Shown here piece after piece: positions 29,956 through 39,922 of a stretch of DNA of 64,000 bases. This DNA is from Oceanicaulis sp. (GTDB lineage: Bacteria > Pseudomonadota > Alphaproteobacteria > Caulobacterales > Maricaulaceae). Each line of letters opens with the position of its first letter. Positions within the stretch are counted from its first letter, which is position 1. Position numbers and translations under genes: made by a program. A model generated the notes under the pieces. The model saw only the letters and a program-made list of their open reading frames with translations, did no database searches and was not told where the DNA came from. The stretch spans positions 1 to 64,000 of the forward strand of contig JAFIEB010000047.1 in assembly GCA_020832735.1 (NCBI GenBank), read 5' to 3'.

Positions 29956-29973
29956 TGTCATACCTATATGACA
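29956..29973. promoter_or_regulatory. Palindrome TGTCATA-CCTA-TATGACA upstream of the AAA/DUF6414-like operon
   Basis: Perfect 7-bp arms, 4-bp spacer, about 92 bp upstream of the ATPase start. Confidence 0.5.
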
Positions 29974-30025
29974 GGCGTGCCGATCGCTATAGTCGCGTCG
30001 AAGAAATTTGGCTGACTGAACCCAC

Positions 30026-30718
30026 TCACCCCTCCGCCACCCACGGCGTCAGCCGGCCGTTTTCCACCGTCACCACCCGGTCCATGCGTGCGGCGAGCGC
30101 GAGGTTGTGGGTGGCGATCAGGGCGGCGGCGCCGGCCTCGCGGCAGGCGGCGGCGAGCGCGTCGAAGACCTGGTCGGAATGGGCCGGGTCGAGATTGCCG
30201 GTGGGCTCGTCGGCGAGCACCACGCGCGGATTGTTGACCAGCGCCCGGGCGATCGCCACGCGCTGCTGCTCGCCGCCCGACAGCTGGCCCGGACGGTGGG
30301 TCAGCCGCCCGCCGAGCCCCAGCGATTCCAGACGCGCGCGCGCCGCGTCGCGCGATGCGCGCACCCCCTGCCCTGCAATGCGCAGCGGCAGGGCCACATT
30401 CTCCAGCGCGTCGAGCTCGGGCAGGAGATGGTGGAACTGGTACACAAACCCGATCTCGCGCCGGCGCAGCGCGGTGCGCGCGCGCTCGCTCAAGGCCAGC
30501 CCGTCCTGCCCGGCGATGAAGACCTGGCCGGCCGTGGGCGTCTCCAGCAGGGCGGCGGCATGCAGCAGCGAGGACTTGCCCGAGCCTGACGGCCCGACCA
30601 GCCCGACCAGCTCGCCGGAATAGAGGTCAAGCTCGGCGCCGGTGAGCACTTCCAGGCGCTCGGCCCCGGTCTCGTAAATGCGCGTCAGGGCGCGGATGGA
30701 CAGGACCGGCTCACTCAT
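30026..30718 (-). CDS. lolD: Lipoprotein-releasing ABC transporter ATPase
   Basis: GLVGPSGSGKSSLLHAAALLETPTAGQVFIAG; LSGGEQQRVAIARALVNNPRVVLADEPTGNLD. Confidence 0.92.
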   Translation of the reverse strand: MSEPVLSIRALTRIYETGAERLEVLTGAELDLYSGELVGLVGPSGSGKSSLLHAAALLETPTAGQVFIAGQDGLALSERARTALRRREIGFVYQFHHLLPELDALENVALPLRIAGQGVRASRDAARARLESLGLGGRLTHRPGQLSGGEQQRVAIARALVNNPRVVLADEPTGNLDPAHSDQVFDALAAACREAGAAALIATHNLALAARMDRVVTVENGRLTPWVAEG

Positions 30719-32042
30719 TGCGCAGCGCCTCCACCGGGTCGATGCGCCCGGCCCGCCAGCTGGGGAAGAGCGTGGCCAGCAGCGCCATCGTAAAGCCCCA
30801 CACCGAGACGAACGCCACTTCGGTCCAGTCCACCCGCGCCGGCAGGCGGTAAAGCTTGTAGACGGTGGGGTCGAAGATATTCACGCCGGTCATAAGCGCG
30901 ATGCCGTCCTGGATCGGGCCGATGAACGCCACGAAGATCAGGCCCAGAATAATCCCGCAGGCGGTCCCGAACGAACCGATGGCGGCGCCCGCGATCAGGA
31001 AGATGCGCATCACCGCGCCGCGCGTCGCGCCCATGGTGCGCAAAATGGCGATGTCGCGGGTCTTGTTCTTCACCAGCATGACCACGCCGGAAATGATGTT
31101 GAGCGCCGCAATCGCCACGATGATCGACAGGATGAGGCGCATGGCGATGCGCTCCACCTGCAGCGCGTTCCAGAAGGCGGCGTTCTCGGCGCGCCAGTCA
31201 TAGACCACGGTCCCGGGCGGCGCGATGGCGTGGATGCGCGCCATCGCCGCTTCGGGCGCGTCGGGATTGTTCAGGCGCACGTCGATATAGTCGCCCGCCA
31301 CAGAGCGGTTGAAGAACAAGGCGGCCTGTTCGATGGGCATGTAGATCAGGATGGAATCGAGATCCTGAACCCCCACTGTGATCACCGCGCCCACCAGATA
31401 GGATTTCGAGCGCGGCGCCACGCCCAGCGCCGTCTGGGCGCCGCGCGGCGTGACCAGGGTCACCTCGTCGCCGGCGCTCACGCCCAGGCGCGCCGCCATG
31501 GCCGTGCCGATGGCGATGATGTCGCCGCCATGGCGCCCCTCGCCGAAGCCCTCGGCCGATCCGGCCACGATGCCGCCGCCCGCCTCGGCCACGCCGCCCG
31601 CGCCGGTGACAATGTCAAAATTGACGAAATCCGAGGCGCGTACCCCGTTGACCTGGGCAAAGGCGGCCTGGCCGCTCGCCGAGGTGACCAGCGCCTGGCC
31701 CAGCGTCACCGGTCCGGCCTGGCGCACGCCTTGAAGCGCGGCGATGGCGTCGGCCAGATCGCTGGTCTGGCTGTTGAGATCATGGGGCAGCTGGACATAG
31801 ACATGGGGCTGCACGCCCAGAAGCCGGGTCAGAAGCTCGTGGCGGAAGCCGTTCATGATCGACATGACGGCGATCAGCGCGGTGACCGCCAGCATGATGC
31901 CGATGAAGGAGATGGTCGCCACCAGGGTCACGCCGGCCTGCTGGCGCCGGGCGCGCAGGTATCTGAAGGCGAGCATGAACTCAAAGCCGCTGAACGGCCT
32001 GGCCCCGCCTGCCTGCTTGGCTGCGCGCCCGGCCTTGCTCAT
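30711..32042 (-). CDS. Lipoprotein-releasing ABC transporter permease (LolC/LolE)
   Basis: [59 protein letters not shown]; overlaps lolD. Confidence 0.92.
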   Translation of the reverse strand: MSKAGRAAKQAGGARPFSGFEFMLAFRYLRARRQQAGVTLVATISFIGIMLAVTALIAVMSIMNGFRHELLTRLLGVQPHVYVQLPHDLNSQTSDLADAIAALQGVRQAGPVTLGQALVTSASGQAAFAQVNGVRASDFVNFDIVTGAGGVAEAGGGIVAGSAEGFGEGRHGGDIIAIGTAMAARLGVSAGDEVTLVTPRGAQTALGVAPRSKSYLVGAVITVGVQDLDSILIYMPIEQAALFFNRSVAGDYIDVRLNNPDAPEAAMARIHAIAPPGTVVYDWRAENAAFWNALQVERIAMRLILSIIVAIAALNIISGVVMLVKNKTRDIAILRTMGATRGAVMRIFLIAGAAIGSFGTACGIILGLIFVAFIGPIQDGIALMTGVNIFDPTVYKLYRLPARVDWTEVAFVSVWGFTMALLATLFPSWRAGRIDPVEALRNE

Positions 32043-33370
32043 GCCGGACGCCCCGCCGCGGCGCGCGCCACCGCGTCAGACAAGCTCAGCTCCGCGCGCT
32101 CTCCGGTGGCGCGGCGCTTGATCTCCACCTTGCCCTCTTTGAGCCCGCGCGGCCCGATCACCAGCTGCCAGGGCAGGCCGATCAGGTCCATGGAGGCGAA
32201 TTTCGCGCCCGGCCGGTCGGCCGTGTCGTCCAGCAGCGGATCAAGCCCGGCCAGCGACAGCGCCTCATAGGCCGCCGCACAGGCCGCATCGGTGTCAGGA
32301 TCGCCGGGTTTGAGATTGATGATCCCCGCCCCGAACGGCGCCACGGCGTCCGGCCAGATAATGCCCGCCTCGTCGTGATGGGCCTCGATGATCGCGCCCA
32401 TCAGGCGCGACACGCCCACGCCGTAAGAACCCATATGCACCGCCCGGTCCTGACCGTCGGGATGGGTGACGAAGGCTTTCATGGGCTCAGAATACTTGGT
32501 CCCGAAATAGAAGATATGTCCCACTTCGATGCCGCGCGCCGACAGGCGGCGCTCTTCAGGCGTTTCGGCCTCGAAGCGCGCCTGGTCATGCATTTCCTCG
32601 GTGGCGGCGTAGAGCGCGGTGCGCTGATCGACCAGAGCCTGCAGATCGCTGTCAAAGTCCACGCCCGGGCCGGGCGCGCCCATGTCGATCAGATCGCTAT
32701 CGCAGAACACCTCGCTCTCGCCGGTCTCGGCCAGGATGATGAATTCATGGCTGAGATCGCCGCCGATGGGCCCGGTGTCGGCGCGCATCGGCACGGCTTT
32801 GAGCCCCATGCGCGCGAACGTGTTGAGGTAGGCCACGAACATGCGGTTATAGGCCGCGCGCGCCGCCGCCTCGTCCAGATCAAACGAATAGGCGTCCTTC
32901 ATCAGGAACTCGCGCCCGCGCATGACGCCGAAGCGGGGCCGGATCTCGTCGCGGAACTTCCACTGGATGTGATAAAGATTCTTGGGCAAATCCTTGTAGG
33001 ACTTGCAGTAATTGCGAAAGATGGCGGTCACCATCTCCTCGTTCGTGGGTCCGTACAGGAGGTCGCGCTTGTGGCGGTCGGTGATGCGCAGCATCTCCTT
33101 GCCATAGGCGTCATAGCGCCCGCTCTCGCGCCACAGATCGGCAGGTTGAAGCGTCGGCATCAGAAGCTCGATGGCGCCGGCGCGGTTTTGCTCCTCGCGC
33201 ACGATCTGCTCGATTTTCCTGAGCACTTTCAGGCCCATGGGCAGCCAGGCGTAAATCCCCGCCGCCTCCTGGCGGATCATGCCCGAACGCAGCATCAGCC
33301 GGTGCGAGACGATCTGGGCGTCCGCAGGGGTTTCTTTCAGGACGGGAAGCAGAAATCGGCTGAGGCGCAT
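32039..33370 (-). CDS. proS: Prolyl-tRNA synthetase
   Basis: [61 protein letters not shown]. Confidence 0.95.
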   Translation of the reverse strand: MRLSRFLLPVLKETPADAQIVSHRLMLRSGMIRQEAAGIYAWLPMGLKVLRKIEQIVREEQNRAGAIELLMPTLQPADLWRESGRYDAYGKEMLRITDRHKRDLLYGPTNEEMVTAIFRNYCKSYKDLPKNLYHIQWKFRDEIRPRFGVMRGREFLMKDAYSFDLDEAAARAAYNRMFVAYLNTFARMGLKAVPMRADTGPIGGDLSHEFIILAETGESEVFCDSDLIDMGAPGPGVDFDSDLQALVDQRTALYAATEEMHDQARFEAETPEERRLSARGIEVGHIFYFGTKYSEPMKAFVTHPDGQDRAVHMGSYGVGVSRLMGAIIEAHHDEAGIIWPDAVAPFGAGIINLKPGDPDTDAACAAAYEALSLAGLDPLLDDTADRPGAKFASMDLIGLPWQLVIGPRGLKEGKVEIKRRATGERAELSLSDAVARAAAGRPA

Positions 33371-33456
33371 GGCGGCGGACGGTCCGTCTGGAGGTCTGGT
33401 TCAGCGTCGAGCATTAGACCGGCGCGCCCGCAAGAACAAGGCGCGCGCGTACGTCT

Positions 33457-33672
33457 TCAGCGATCCTCGCCCTGCTCCTGCGCCATGCGGTCCAGCGACG
33501 CTTTGAGGCGCCGGAAAAAGATGACGTTGAGCACCCCCACCGCGCCGATCACGATCAGCGTGATCCCCACCGCCGTCAGCCAACCCGCCTCGCCCAGGCG
33601 CCCGCTGGCCATAAGTGCGCCGAAAATGGCCAGAAGCCCGAAGGCGGGAATGAGGAGGCGTACGAGGGTCAT
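33457..33672 (-). CDS. Small membrane protein (71 aa)
   Basis: Two hydrophobic segments; 4-nt overlap with upstream ORF. Confidence 0.5.
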   Translation of the reverse strand: MTLVRLLIPAFGLLAIFGALMASGRLGEAGWLTAVGITLIVIGAVGVLNVIFFRRLKASLDRMAQEQGEDR

Positions 33673-33938
33673 GAGGATTGGTCCTTCTCATCCACGCCCA
33701 ACACGCCGGGCTTGTCCAGCGCGTCAGCGATGCGCGACAGGTATTCGATGAGAACGGCGAGGAACAACAGGATCAAGGAGTATGGCAGGACCAGAAAGCT
33801 GAACCAGGCCGTGCTCGTTTGACCGGCCAGAAGAACGTATCCGATCTCACCCAGAACGAAGAGCACGCTCAACAAGGCTATGAAACCCGCGACGCGTGCG
33901 ATCGAATTGGTGAAGAACCGCCTGAATGCCGCTTTCAT
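33669..33938 (-). CDS. Small membrane protein (89 aa)
   Basis: Shares ARV..xIALLxxLxxL...LAVxxEYxxRI with 34207..34530; 4-nt overlaps both sides. Confidence 0.55.
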   Translation of the reverse strand: MKAAFRRFFTNSIARVAGFIALLSVLFVLGEIGYVLLAGQTSTAWFSFLVLPYSLILLFLAVLIEYLSRIADALDKPGVLGVDEKDQSS

Positions 33939-34210
33939 CGGGAGCCCTCCTTGGCCTCGACTAGCGCTCTCAGCCGCGCCGAAATCCGCGCCAGATGGAA
34001 TATGATCACGCCTGTCATGATCAGACCCGCCCCGGGAGCGAGAAACCGGACGAGGTCACTTACTTGGTGGATCGGCCCCCAGCCGACCACAAGCCCGGTC
34101 CGACCGAGATCGACAAAATACAGAGCATAATCTAATAGATAGGCCACAAAGCAAGCCAGCCCCGCCAGCACAAAGACACCGCCTGGAGGTTTGAGGAGGG
34201 GATGAGTCAT
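33935..34210 (-). CDS. Small membrane protein (91 aa)
   Basis: Hydrophobic segments, C-terminal FHLARISARLRALVEAKEG; 4-nt overlaps both sides. Confidence 0.55.
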   Translation of the reverse strand: MTHPLLKPPGGVFVLAGLACFVAYLLDYALYFVDLGRTGLVVGWGPIHQVSDLVRFLAPGAGLIMTGVIIFHLARISARLRALVEAKEGSR

Positions 34211-34530
34211 TCGCCCTCGCTGCGCTCAAGTTCACGCTGGGCGCGGATGCGGTGGAAGTCCGATGATATACGCGCGGCATACTCCACGATCACCGCCAGA
34301 GCCAAAACGAAAAACGCGAGGGCCAGCGAATTGACGATGCCGAACACGGTGAATTGCGCCGGGCCCATACCGCTCCAGTTTTCAGGTTCCGTATTGAAAT
34401 AGGTGACCAGGTCAATAACCTGAATTGTGACCGCAAACAGGCTGTATAAGAACTGAAGGAGCGCAATCACCGCTCCCACCCGCGCCAGCGGATGGTTGAA
34501 GAAAGCGAGCGCTCTCGCCATCACCACCAC
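34207..34530 (-). CDS. Small membrane protein (107 aa)
   Basis: [20 protein letters not shown]...[15 protein letters not shown]; overlaps the gatA 3' end by 10 nt. Confidence 0.55.
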   Translation of the reverse strand: MVVMARALAFFNHPLARVGAVIALLQFLYSLFAVTIQVIDLVTYFNTEPENWSGMGPAQFTVFGIVNSLALAFFVLALAVIVEYAARISSDFHRIRAQRELERSEGE

Positions 34531-35999
34531 TTCTCCGGCCTCGCCGTAAACCCCGCGGCGCGTTCCAGTGCGCCGGCGACGGCGAACATGGTTTCCTCGT
34601 CCAGCGCCGGGGCGATCACCTGCAGGCCCAGCGGCAGGCCGGACTTGTCCAGTCCCGCCGGAACGCTCATGGCCGGAATGCCGGCGATATTGGCGGTGAC
34701 GGTGAAGATGTCGTTGAGATACATCTCGATCGGGTCGGCCTTGGCTTTCGACCCGATCTCGAACGCGGCGCTGGGCGTGGCGGGGGTGAGGATGGCGTCC
34801 ACCTTCTCAAACGCAGAGGTGAAGTCTTCATAGATGCGCCGGCGCACTTTCAGCGCCTTGAGATAGTAGGCGTCGTAATATCCCGCCGAGAGCACATAGG
34901 TGCCAATGAGGATGCGGCGCTGCACCTCCCGGCCAAAGCCCGCGGCGCGGGTCTTTTCATAGGTTTCGGTGAGGTCGCCGCCCTCCACCCGCGCGCCAAA
35001 GCGCAGGCCGTCATAGCGCGCCAGATTCGACGAGGCCTCGGCCGGCGCGATGATGTAATAGGCTGGCAGGGCGTACTTGGTCATGGGCAGGGAGATATCG
35101 ACGATCTCGGCGCCCTGCGCTTCCAGCCATTTGGCGCCCTCGCGCCACAGCGTCTCGATCTCGCCGAGCATGCCGTCGACGCGGTATTCCTTGGGGATGC
35201 CGATGCGCAGCCCCTTCACCGGCCGGTCCGCGGCGGCGGCGAAGTCCGGGACCTCGCCCTGATAGGAGGTGGAATCCTTCGGGTCATGGCCTGACATGAC
35301 CTGGGTGAGCAGCGCCGCGTCCTTCACCGTTTTGCCAAACGGCCCGGGGTGGTCCAGCGAGCTGGCGAACGCCACCACGCCCCAGCGCGAGCAGCGGCCA
35401 TAGGTCGGCTTCACGCCCACAAGGCCGGCGAACGCGGCCGGCTGGCGGATCGAGCCGCCTGTGTCCGTGCCCGTGGCGCCATAGCTGATCCCGGCGGCCA
35501 GCGCCGCGGCCGACCCGCCCGAGGAGCCGCCCGGCGTCAGCTTGGCGTCAGAGCCTGTCGCCCGCCACGGATTGACCACCGGCCCGGTGGCCGCGGTCTC
35601 GTTGGACGAACCCATGGCGAATTCGTCCATGGCGGTCTTGGCGAAGAACACCGCGCCCGCGTCCCACAAATTCTGCGTGACGGTGGATTCGTATTCCGGC
35701 TTGAAGCCCTTGAGGATGTTGGACGAGGCCGTGGTCTCCACGCCCTTCACCGCAAACAGATCCTTGATCGCGACCGGCACGCCCTCCAGCGCCCCGCCCT
35801 CGCCTCTGGCCAGGCGCGCATCGCTGGCCCGCGCCATGTCGAGCGCGCGCTCACCATCAATCACGGTGAAGCAATTGAGCGGACCTTGCGCAGCCTCCGC
35901 CGCCGCCACCGTCGCCTCAGCCAGCTCCACGGCGGAGAATTTTTTGGCGCGCAGGCCGTTTACGGCTTCGTGCAGGGAGAGAGAGGAGAAATCAGTCAT
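34521..35999 (-). CDS. gatA: Asp-tRNA(Asn)/Glu-tRNA(Gln) amidotransferase subunit A
   Basis: [56 protein letters not shown]. Confidence 0.95.
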   Translation of the reverse strand: MTDFSSLSLHEAVNGLRAKKFSAVELAEATVAAAEAAQGPLNCFTVIDGERALDMARASDARLARGEGGALEGVPVAIKDLFAVKGVETTASSNILKGFKPEYESTVTQNLWDAGAVFFAKTAMDEFAMGSSNETAATGPVVNPWRATGSDAKLTPGGSSGGSAAALAAGISYGATGTDTGGSIRQPAAFAGLVGVKPTYGRCSRWGVVAFASSLDHPGPFGKTVKDAALLTQVMSGHDPKDSTSYQGEVPDFAAAADRPVKGLRIGIPKEYRVDGMLGEIETLWREGAKWLEAQGAEIVDISLPMTKYALPAYYIIAPAEASSNLARYDGLRFGARVEGGDLTETYEKTRAAGFGREVQRRILIGTYVLSAGYYDAYYLKALKVRRRIYEDFTSAFEKVDAILTPATPSAAFEIGSKAKADPIEMYLNDIFTVTANIAGIPAMSVPAGLDKSGLPLGLQVIAPALDEETMFAVAGALERAAGFTARPEKWW

Positions 36000-37089
36000 C
36001 TGTTTTGCTTTCGTCCGGTTCGGCGCTGGCTGGAAGCTTGATGTTTAAAGCGTCCGTTATATCGGGCGCAGGCATCGGCGTTGCTGGCGTGCGGATCGCC
36101 GCTTCCAGTGCCGCAAGGGCTTTGGCAGGGAATTCCTCTTCATAGGTCTCATAAAAGGCGTCAACGCCCATCTCGTCTCGTATCCCGGCCAGCATTGAGC
36201 ATACGGCGCAGACGAATACGTTCGTGTTCACGCTGAAGGAAGCCATGTTCCCATAGTGGGTATGCTCGATACTAACACGCAGCACACAGCGCCTCTCATA
36301 AAAGGTGGAATGTTCAATATCCTCAGTCTTGATAGCAATCACAGTGTGTCCGGGCTCATGCTCCGCTGTGATATCGACAGGCGCATCGCGTCCCGTGGCA
36401 ATGGCCAGAGCGGCTGCAGCGAAATCATTGAACGTAGCGCGTATATGGCTAACGCCTTCGATCCGGGTCACGCCGGCATCGGTATGGATGTCAATGTCAA
36501 CCCAGCCGAAATCAGAAAATTCGCAGCGGATTTCAAAACGATCCGTGTCTGACGGTGGCGTTTGTGTTGTAAGACGCCGAAGATGGACAGCGGGCGCTTC
36601 GCGAGCCGCCATTATGGCGCGGACAGCGCGATAGGGAAAATTCAACCATAGCGGTGCCCCGTTGTCGCTGGCGTCCAGCTCCTGCGCCGCCAGGATGGCG
36701 TCCACCACAGAACCGGCAAGGACGTCGCGCGTCATGCTAATGCGCGTCACCGGCTCCGTTTCAAGGGTCTCCTTGCGCCAGGGGTCCCCCTCCAGAATGT
36801 CGATTTGCATCCGGTCCAGCGGCGCTCTGGAGTCATGGCGGGACCGGAGCACCCATCCGCCTGGTTCGATATCGAGCCTCACCAGCGGCGGGTTATTTGT
36901 GCTGTGGGTCACCGTAGCGGCGTAAACCCCCAGCAGCGCGAGCGATTCAAATGGCAGAGCCGCATTGGTGAAGTCATCAAGCACGATCGTCTCGCCGCCC
37001 GCCTCAATGGTGAGCGTCCAGCCTGTAGTTCCCACGCGGGAGAAGCGCATGAGCGGGACGTGTCCGTCTGGAAGGTCCAGAACCCGCAT
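35992..37089 (-). CDS. Hypothetical protein with two related halves, inside the gatC-gatA operon
   Basis: 365 aa; repeat signature GW..xI...x..F.xFx.AAL...A........xxIEPG; overlaps the gatA start by 8 nt. Confidence 0.55.
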   Translation of the reverse strand: MRVLDLPDGHVPLMRFSRVGTTGWTLTIEAGGETIVLDDFTNAALPFESLALLGVYAATVTHSTNNPPLVRLDIEPGGWVLRSRHDSRAPLDRMQIDILEGDPWRKETLETEPVTRISMTRDVLAGSVVDAILAAQELDASDNGAPLWLNFPYRAVRAIMAAREAPAVHLRRLTTQTPPSDTDRFEIRCEFSDFGWVDIDIHTDAGVTRIEGVSHIRATFNDFAAAALAIATGRDAPVDITAEHEPGHTVIAIKTEDIEHSTFYERRCVLRVSIEHTHYGNMASFSVNTNVFVCAVCSMLAGIRDEMGVDAFYETYEEEFPAKALAALEAAIRTPATPMPAPDITDALNIKLPASAEPDESKTDD

Positions 37090-37199
37090 CAGCCCTGCGC
37101 CCGGAGTGCTGCCACATACGGCTCAGGACACGGCCGGTTCGTTGCGCTCCCGGCGGCGGTGAGGACGCCAATGAACCACCAGAGCCGCGCCATTTGCCC

Positions 37200-37487
37200 C
37201 TACTCCACGCTCTTGGGCACCACGAAAAAGCCTTCCTCGGCCTTGGGCGCATTGGTCAGGATCGCGTCGCGCACGCCGCCGTCTGTCACCGCGTCCTCGC
37301 GCAGCGGCAGGGCGCTGAGCACCGGCGTGGTCATCGGCTCGGCGCCGGCCACATCGACCTCGTCGAGCTGCTCGACCCATTTGAGAATGCCGTTGAGCTC
37401 AGCCGTAAGGGCGGCGATGCGGTCGGCAGGCTCGGCGATGCGCGCCAGCTTGGCGATGCGGCGCACGTCGTCAGGGGTCACCGGCAT
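37200..37487 (-). CDS. gatC: Asp-tRNA(Asn)/Glu-tRNA(Gln) amidotransferase subunit C
   Basis: MPVTPDDVRRIAKLARIAEPADRIAALTAELNGILKWVEQLDEVDVAGAEPM. Confidence 0.92.
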   Translation of the reverse strand: MPVTPDDVRRIAKLARIAEPADRIAALTAELNGILKWVEQLDEVDVAGAEPMTTPVLSALPLREDAVTDGGVRDAILTNAPKAEEGFFVVPKSVE

Positions 37488-37661
37488 GGGCGGGTCTCCG
37501 GAAAAATAAGGGCGGGCGTCAGTGAACAGGCTCTCGCGTCGAGTAGCAATCGCCGTGTTGCGGCGCAAGGCGAAGCGTCGGCGCCGGACGGGTTTGCGCT
37601 CTGGCTGCGGCGCTCTAGGTTGTCGCCTGACATAAAGACCAAAAACCAAGGGGAGGCGGGC

Positions 37662-38537
37662 TTGGCCCATACGACAATCACGCTGGAGCGCGACGGGCCG
37701 CTGGCGGTCATCACGCTGAACCGGCCAGAGGCGATGAACGCCTTCACGCTTGCAATGGGCGAGGAGCTGCGCGCCGCCTTTGACGAGACCGACGCGGACG
37801 CCAGCGTGCGCGCGGTGATCGTGACGGGATCGGGCAAGGCGTTTTGCGCCGGCGCCGATTTGTCCACGGGGGCGGAAACCTTCAACGCGGTGTCCCAGGC
37901 CAATGCCAGCGGCACGCTGGACGACCGAGATCCGCAATGGCGCGATTCCGGCGGCATGCTGAATTTGCGCATCTTTGACAGCCAGAAGCCGGTGGTGGCC
38001 GCCATCAACGGCGCTTCGGTGGGCATTGGCGCCACCATGATCCTGCCCATGGATGCGCGCATTGGCCTCAAGGGTGCGAAATTCGCCTACCCCTTCACAA
38101 AGCGCGGCATCGCCTGGGACGGCTGCGCCAGCTGGTTCCTGCCGCGCATTGTGGGGGTGGAGACGGCGCTGGACTGGGGCCTGTCGGGGCGGACCTTCCT
38201 GGCTGAAGAAGCGCTGGAGGCCGGTCTGGTCAGCGCGCTGGCCGATACACCCGAAGGCGTGATGGAGCTCGCGCGCGAGCGGGCGATGCGCTTTACGGAT
38301 GGCGCCGCGCCGGTGTCGGTGGCGATGAACCGGCGCCTGTTGTGGCGGATGCTGGGCGCGTCTCATCCCATGGACGCGCACCGTCTGGAAAGCCGCGCGA
38401 TATTGCACCGGGGCATGAGCCCGGACGCGGTGGAAGGCGTGATGAGCTTTCTGGAAAAGCGCGCCGCGGCGTTTCCCGGCGAGGTTCCAGGCGGCTATCC
38501 GCCGGGCTGGCCCTGGGACGCGGATCCGGACTACTGA
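37662..38537 (+). CDS. Enoyl-CoA hydratase/isomerase family protein
   Basis: ITLNRPEAMNAFTLAMGEEL; GKAFCAGADLS; likely TTG start 37662 behind GGGGAGG. Confidence 0.8.
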   Translation: MAHTTITLERDGPLAVITLNRPEAMNAFTLAMGEELRAAFDETDADASVRAVIVTGSGKAFCAGADLSTGAETFNAVSQANASGTLDDRDPQWRDSGGMLNLRIFDSQKPVVAAINGASVGIGATMILPMDARIGLKGAKFAYPFTKRGIAWDGCASWFLPRIVGVETALDWGLSGRTFLAEEALEAGLVSALADTPEGVMELARERAMRFTDGAAPVSVAMNRRLLWRMLGASHPMDAHRLESRAILHRGMSPDAVEGVMSFLEKRAAAFPGEVPGGYPPGWPWDADPDY

Positions 38538-38651
38538 CCCGGGGCTGCTGACCTTTTGACGCAGCGCGGTGCAAAACATTTTGATTGCCGAACGCATATC
38601 CCTACAACCGCACATGGCGCATTGACGCGCTCCAGCGGAGGCTGAGTTCCC

Positions 38652-39896
38652 GTGCGCCTGACCTCTCCTGACCCGAAGCGGCCGTCCCTGACGACGGTCG
38701 AGCTGATCGCCATGGTTGGCGCGCTGATGGCGCTCAATGCGCTGTCCATCGACATCATCCTGCCCGCGCTGGGCGTGACCGGCGAGGCGCTGGGCGCGCC
38801 GGGCAATGAGCGCCAGCTGATCATCACCGCCTATGTGTTCGGCTTCGGCGCCGCCCAGATCCTGTTCGGCCCCCTCGCCGACTCGCTGGGCCGCCGGCGC
38901 GTCCTGCTGGGCGCGCTGATCGCCTATCTGGCCGCCACGGCGCTGTGCATCGCCGCGCCCGACATGACGCTGATGGTGATTGCCCGCTTCCTGCAGGGCG
39001 TGGCGGCGGCCGCGACGCGCGTGGTGGCGGTGGCGGTGGTGCGCGATCTGGTCTCGGGCCGGCGCATGGCCGAGATCATGTCGTTCGCCATGACCGTGTT
39101 CATGATCGCGCCGATTCTGGCGCCGGGGATCGGCCAGCTCATCCTGTTCGTGGCGCCCTGGCCGGCGATCTTCGCGGCCCTGTTCGTCATGGGCGCAGTG
39201 CTGACGGTCTGGATGGCGGTGCGCCTGCCTGAAACCTTGCGCGTCGAGCACCGCATTGCGCTGAGCTGGGCGTCAGCCTGGCGCAATTACGTGCTGGCCG
39301 CGCGCCACCGGATAACGCTGGGCTATATGATGGCCGCAGCGCTGATCTTCGGGGCGCTGTTCGCCTTCATCGCCACATCCGAACAGGTGATGGCCGAGCT
39401 TTATGGCCTGGGCGTCTGGTTTCCGGTAGCGTTCGGCGCGGTGGCGCTGGGGCTGGCGGGGGCCAACATCATCAATGCGCGCATCGTGCGCCGGCTGGGC
39501 ATGCGGCGCATCTCCCACGCCGCGCTGGCCGCCTTCACCGCGATCAATCTCATCCATCTTGTCATCGCGCTGGCGATGCACCCGCCCTTCTGGCTTTTCT
39601 ACACGCTTCTGAGCGCAGCCCTGATGCTGTTTGCGATGATGGGCGCGAACTTCTCCGCCCTGGTCATGGAGCCGGCCGGCGAGCGCGCGGGCGTCACCGC
39701 AGCGCTGTACGGATCGGTCACGTCCATGTCCGGCGCCGCCCTCGGCACGGTGATCGGCCTGGCCTATGACGGCACGGTGGCGCCGCTCATTCTGGGCTTT
39801 GTGGTGATGGGCGCGGGCGCGATGGCGATCGTATTCTGGACCGAGCGCGGCGTGATGTTCGGCGTGGGCGATCCGCTGGAGGACCGCGAGCCCTGA
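38652..39896 (+). CDS. MFS multidrug efflux transporter (Bcr/CflA family)
   Basis: 12-TM-like; ALNALSIDIILPALGVTGEALG; GPLADSLGRRRVLLGALIAYL; GTG start. Confidence 0.85.
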   Translation: MRLTSPDPKRPSLTTVELIAMVGALMALNALSIDIILPALGVTGEALGAPGNERQLIITAYVFGFGAAQILFGPLADSLGRRRVLLGALIAYLAATALCIAAPDMTLMVIARFLQGVAAAATRVVAVAVVRDLVSGRRMAEIMSFAMTVFMIAPILAPGIGQLILFVAPWPAIFAALFVMGAVLTVWMAVRLPETLRVEHRIALSWASAWRNYVLAARHRITLGYMMAAALIFGALFAFIATSEQVMAELYGLGVWFPVAFGAVALGLAGANIINARIVRRLGMRRISHAALAAFTAINLIHLVIALAMHPPFWLFYTLLSAALMLFAMMGANFSALVMEPAGERAGVTAALYGSVTSMSGAALGTVIGLAYDGTVAPLILGFVVMGAGAMAIVFWTERGVMFGVGDPLEDREP

Positions 39897-39922
39897 TCAC
39901 GCCGGGCCCGGCGCCCCGGCGT

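Noticed and set aside
29874-30623. 249-aa plus ORF next to the AAA cassette
   Set aside because: Mostly antisense to lolD; Ser/Arg-rich, no domain.
30678-32270. 530-aa plus-strand ORF
   Set aside because: Antisense to lolC/E; composition typical of shadow ORFs.
37200-39251. 683-aa minus ORF as one protein
   Set aside because: Only the last 95 codons (gatC) are real; the rest is antisense to the enoyl-CoA hydratase and MFS genes.
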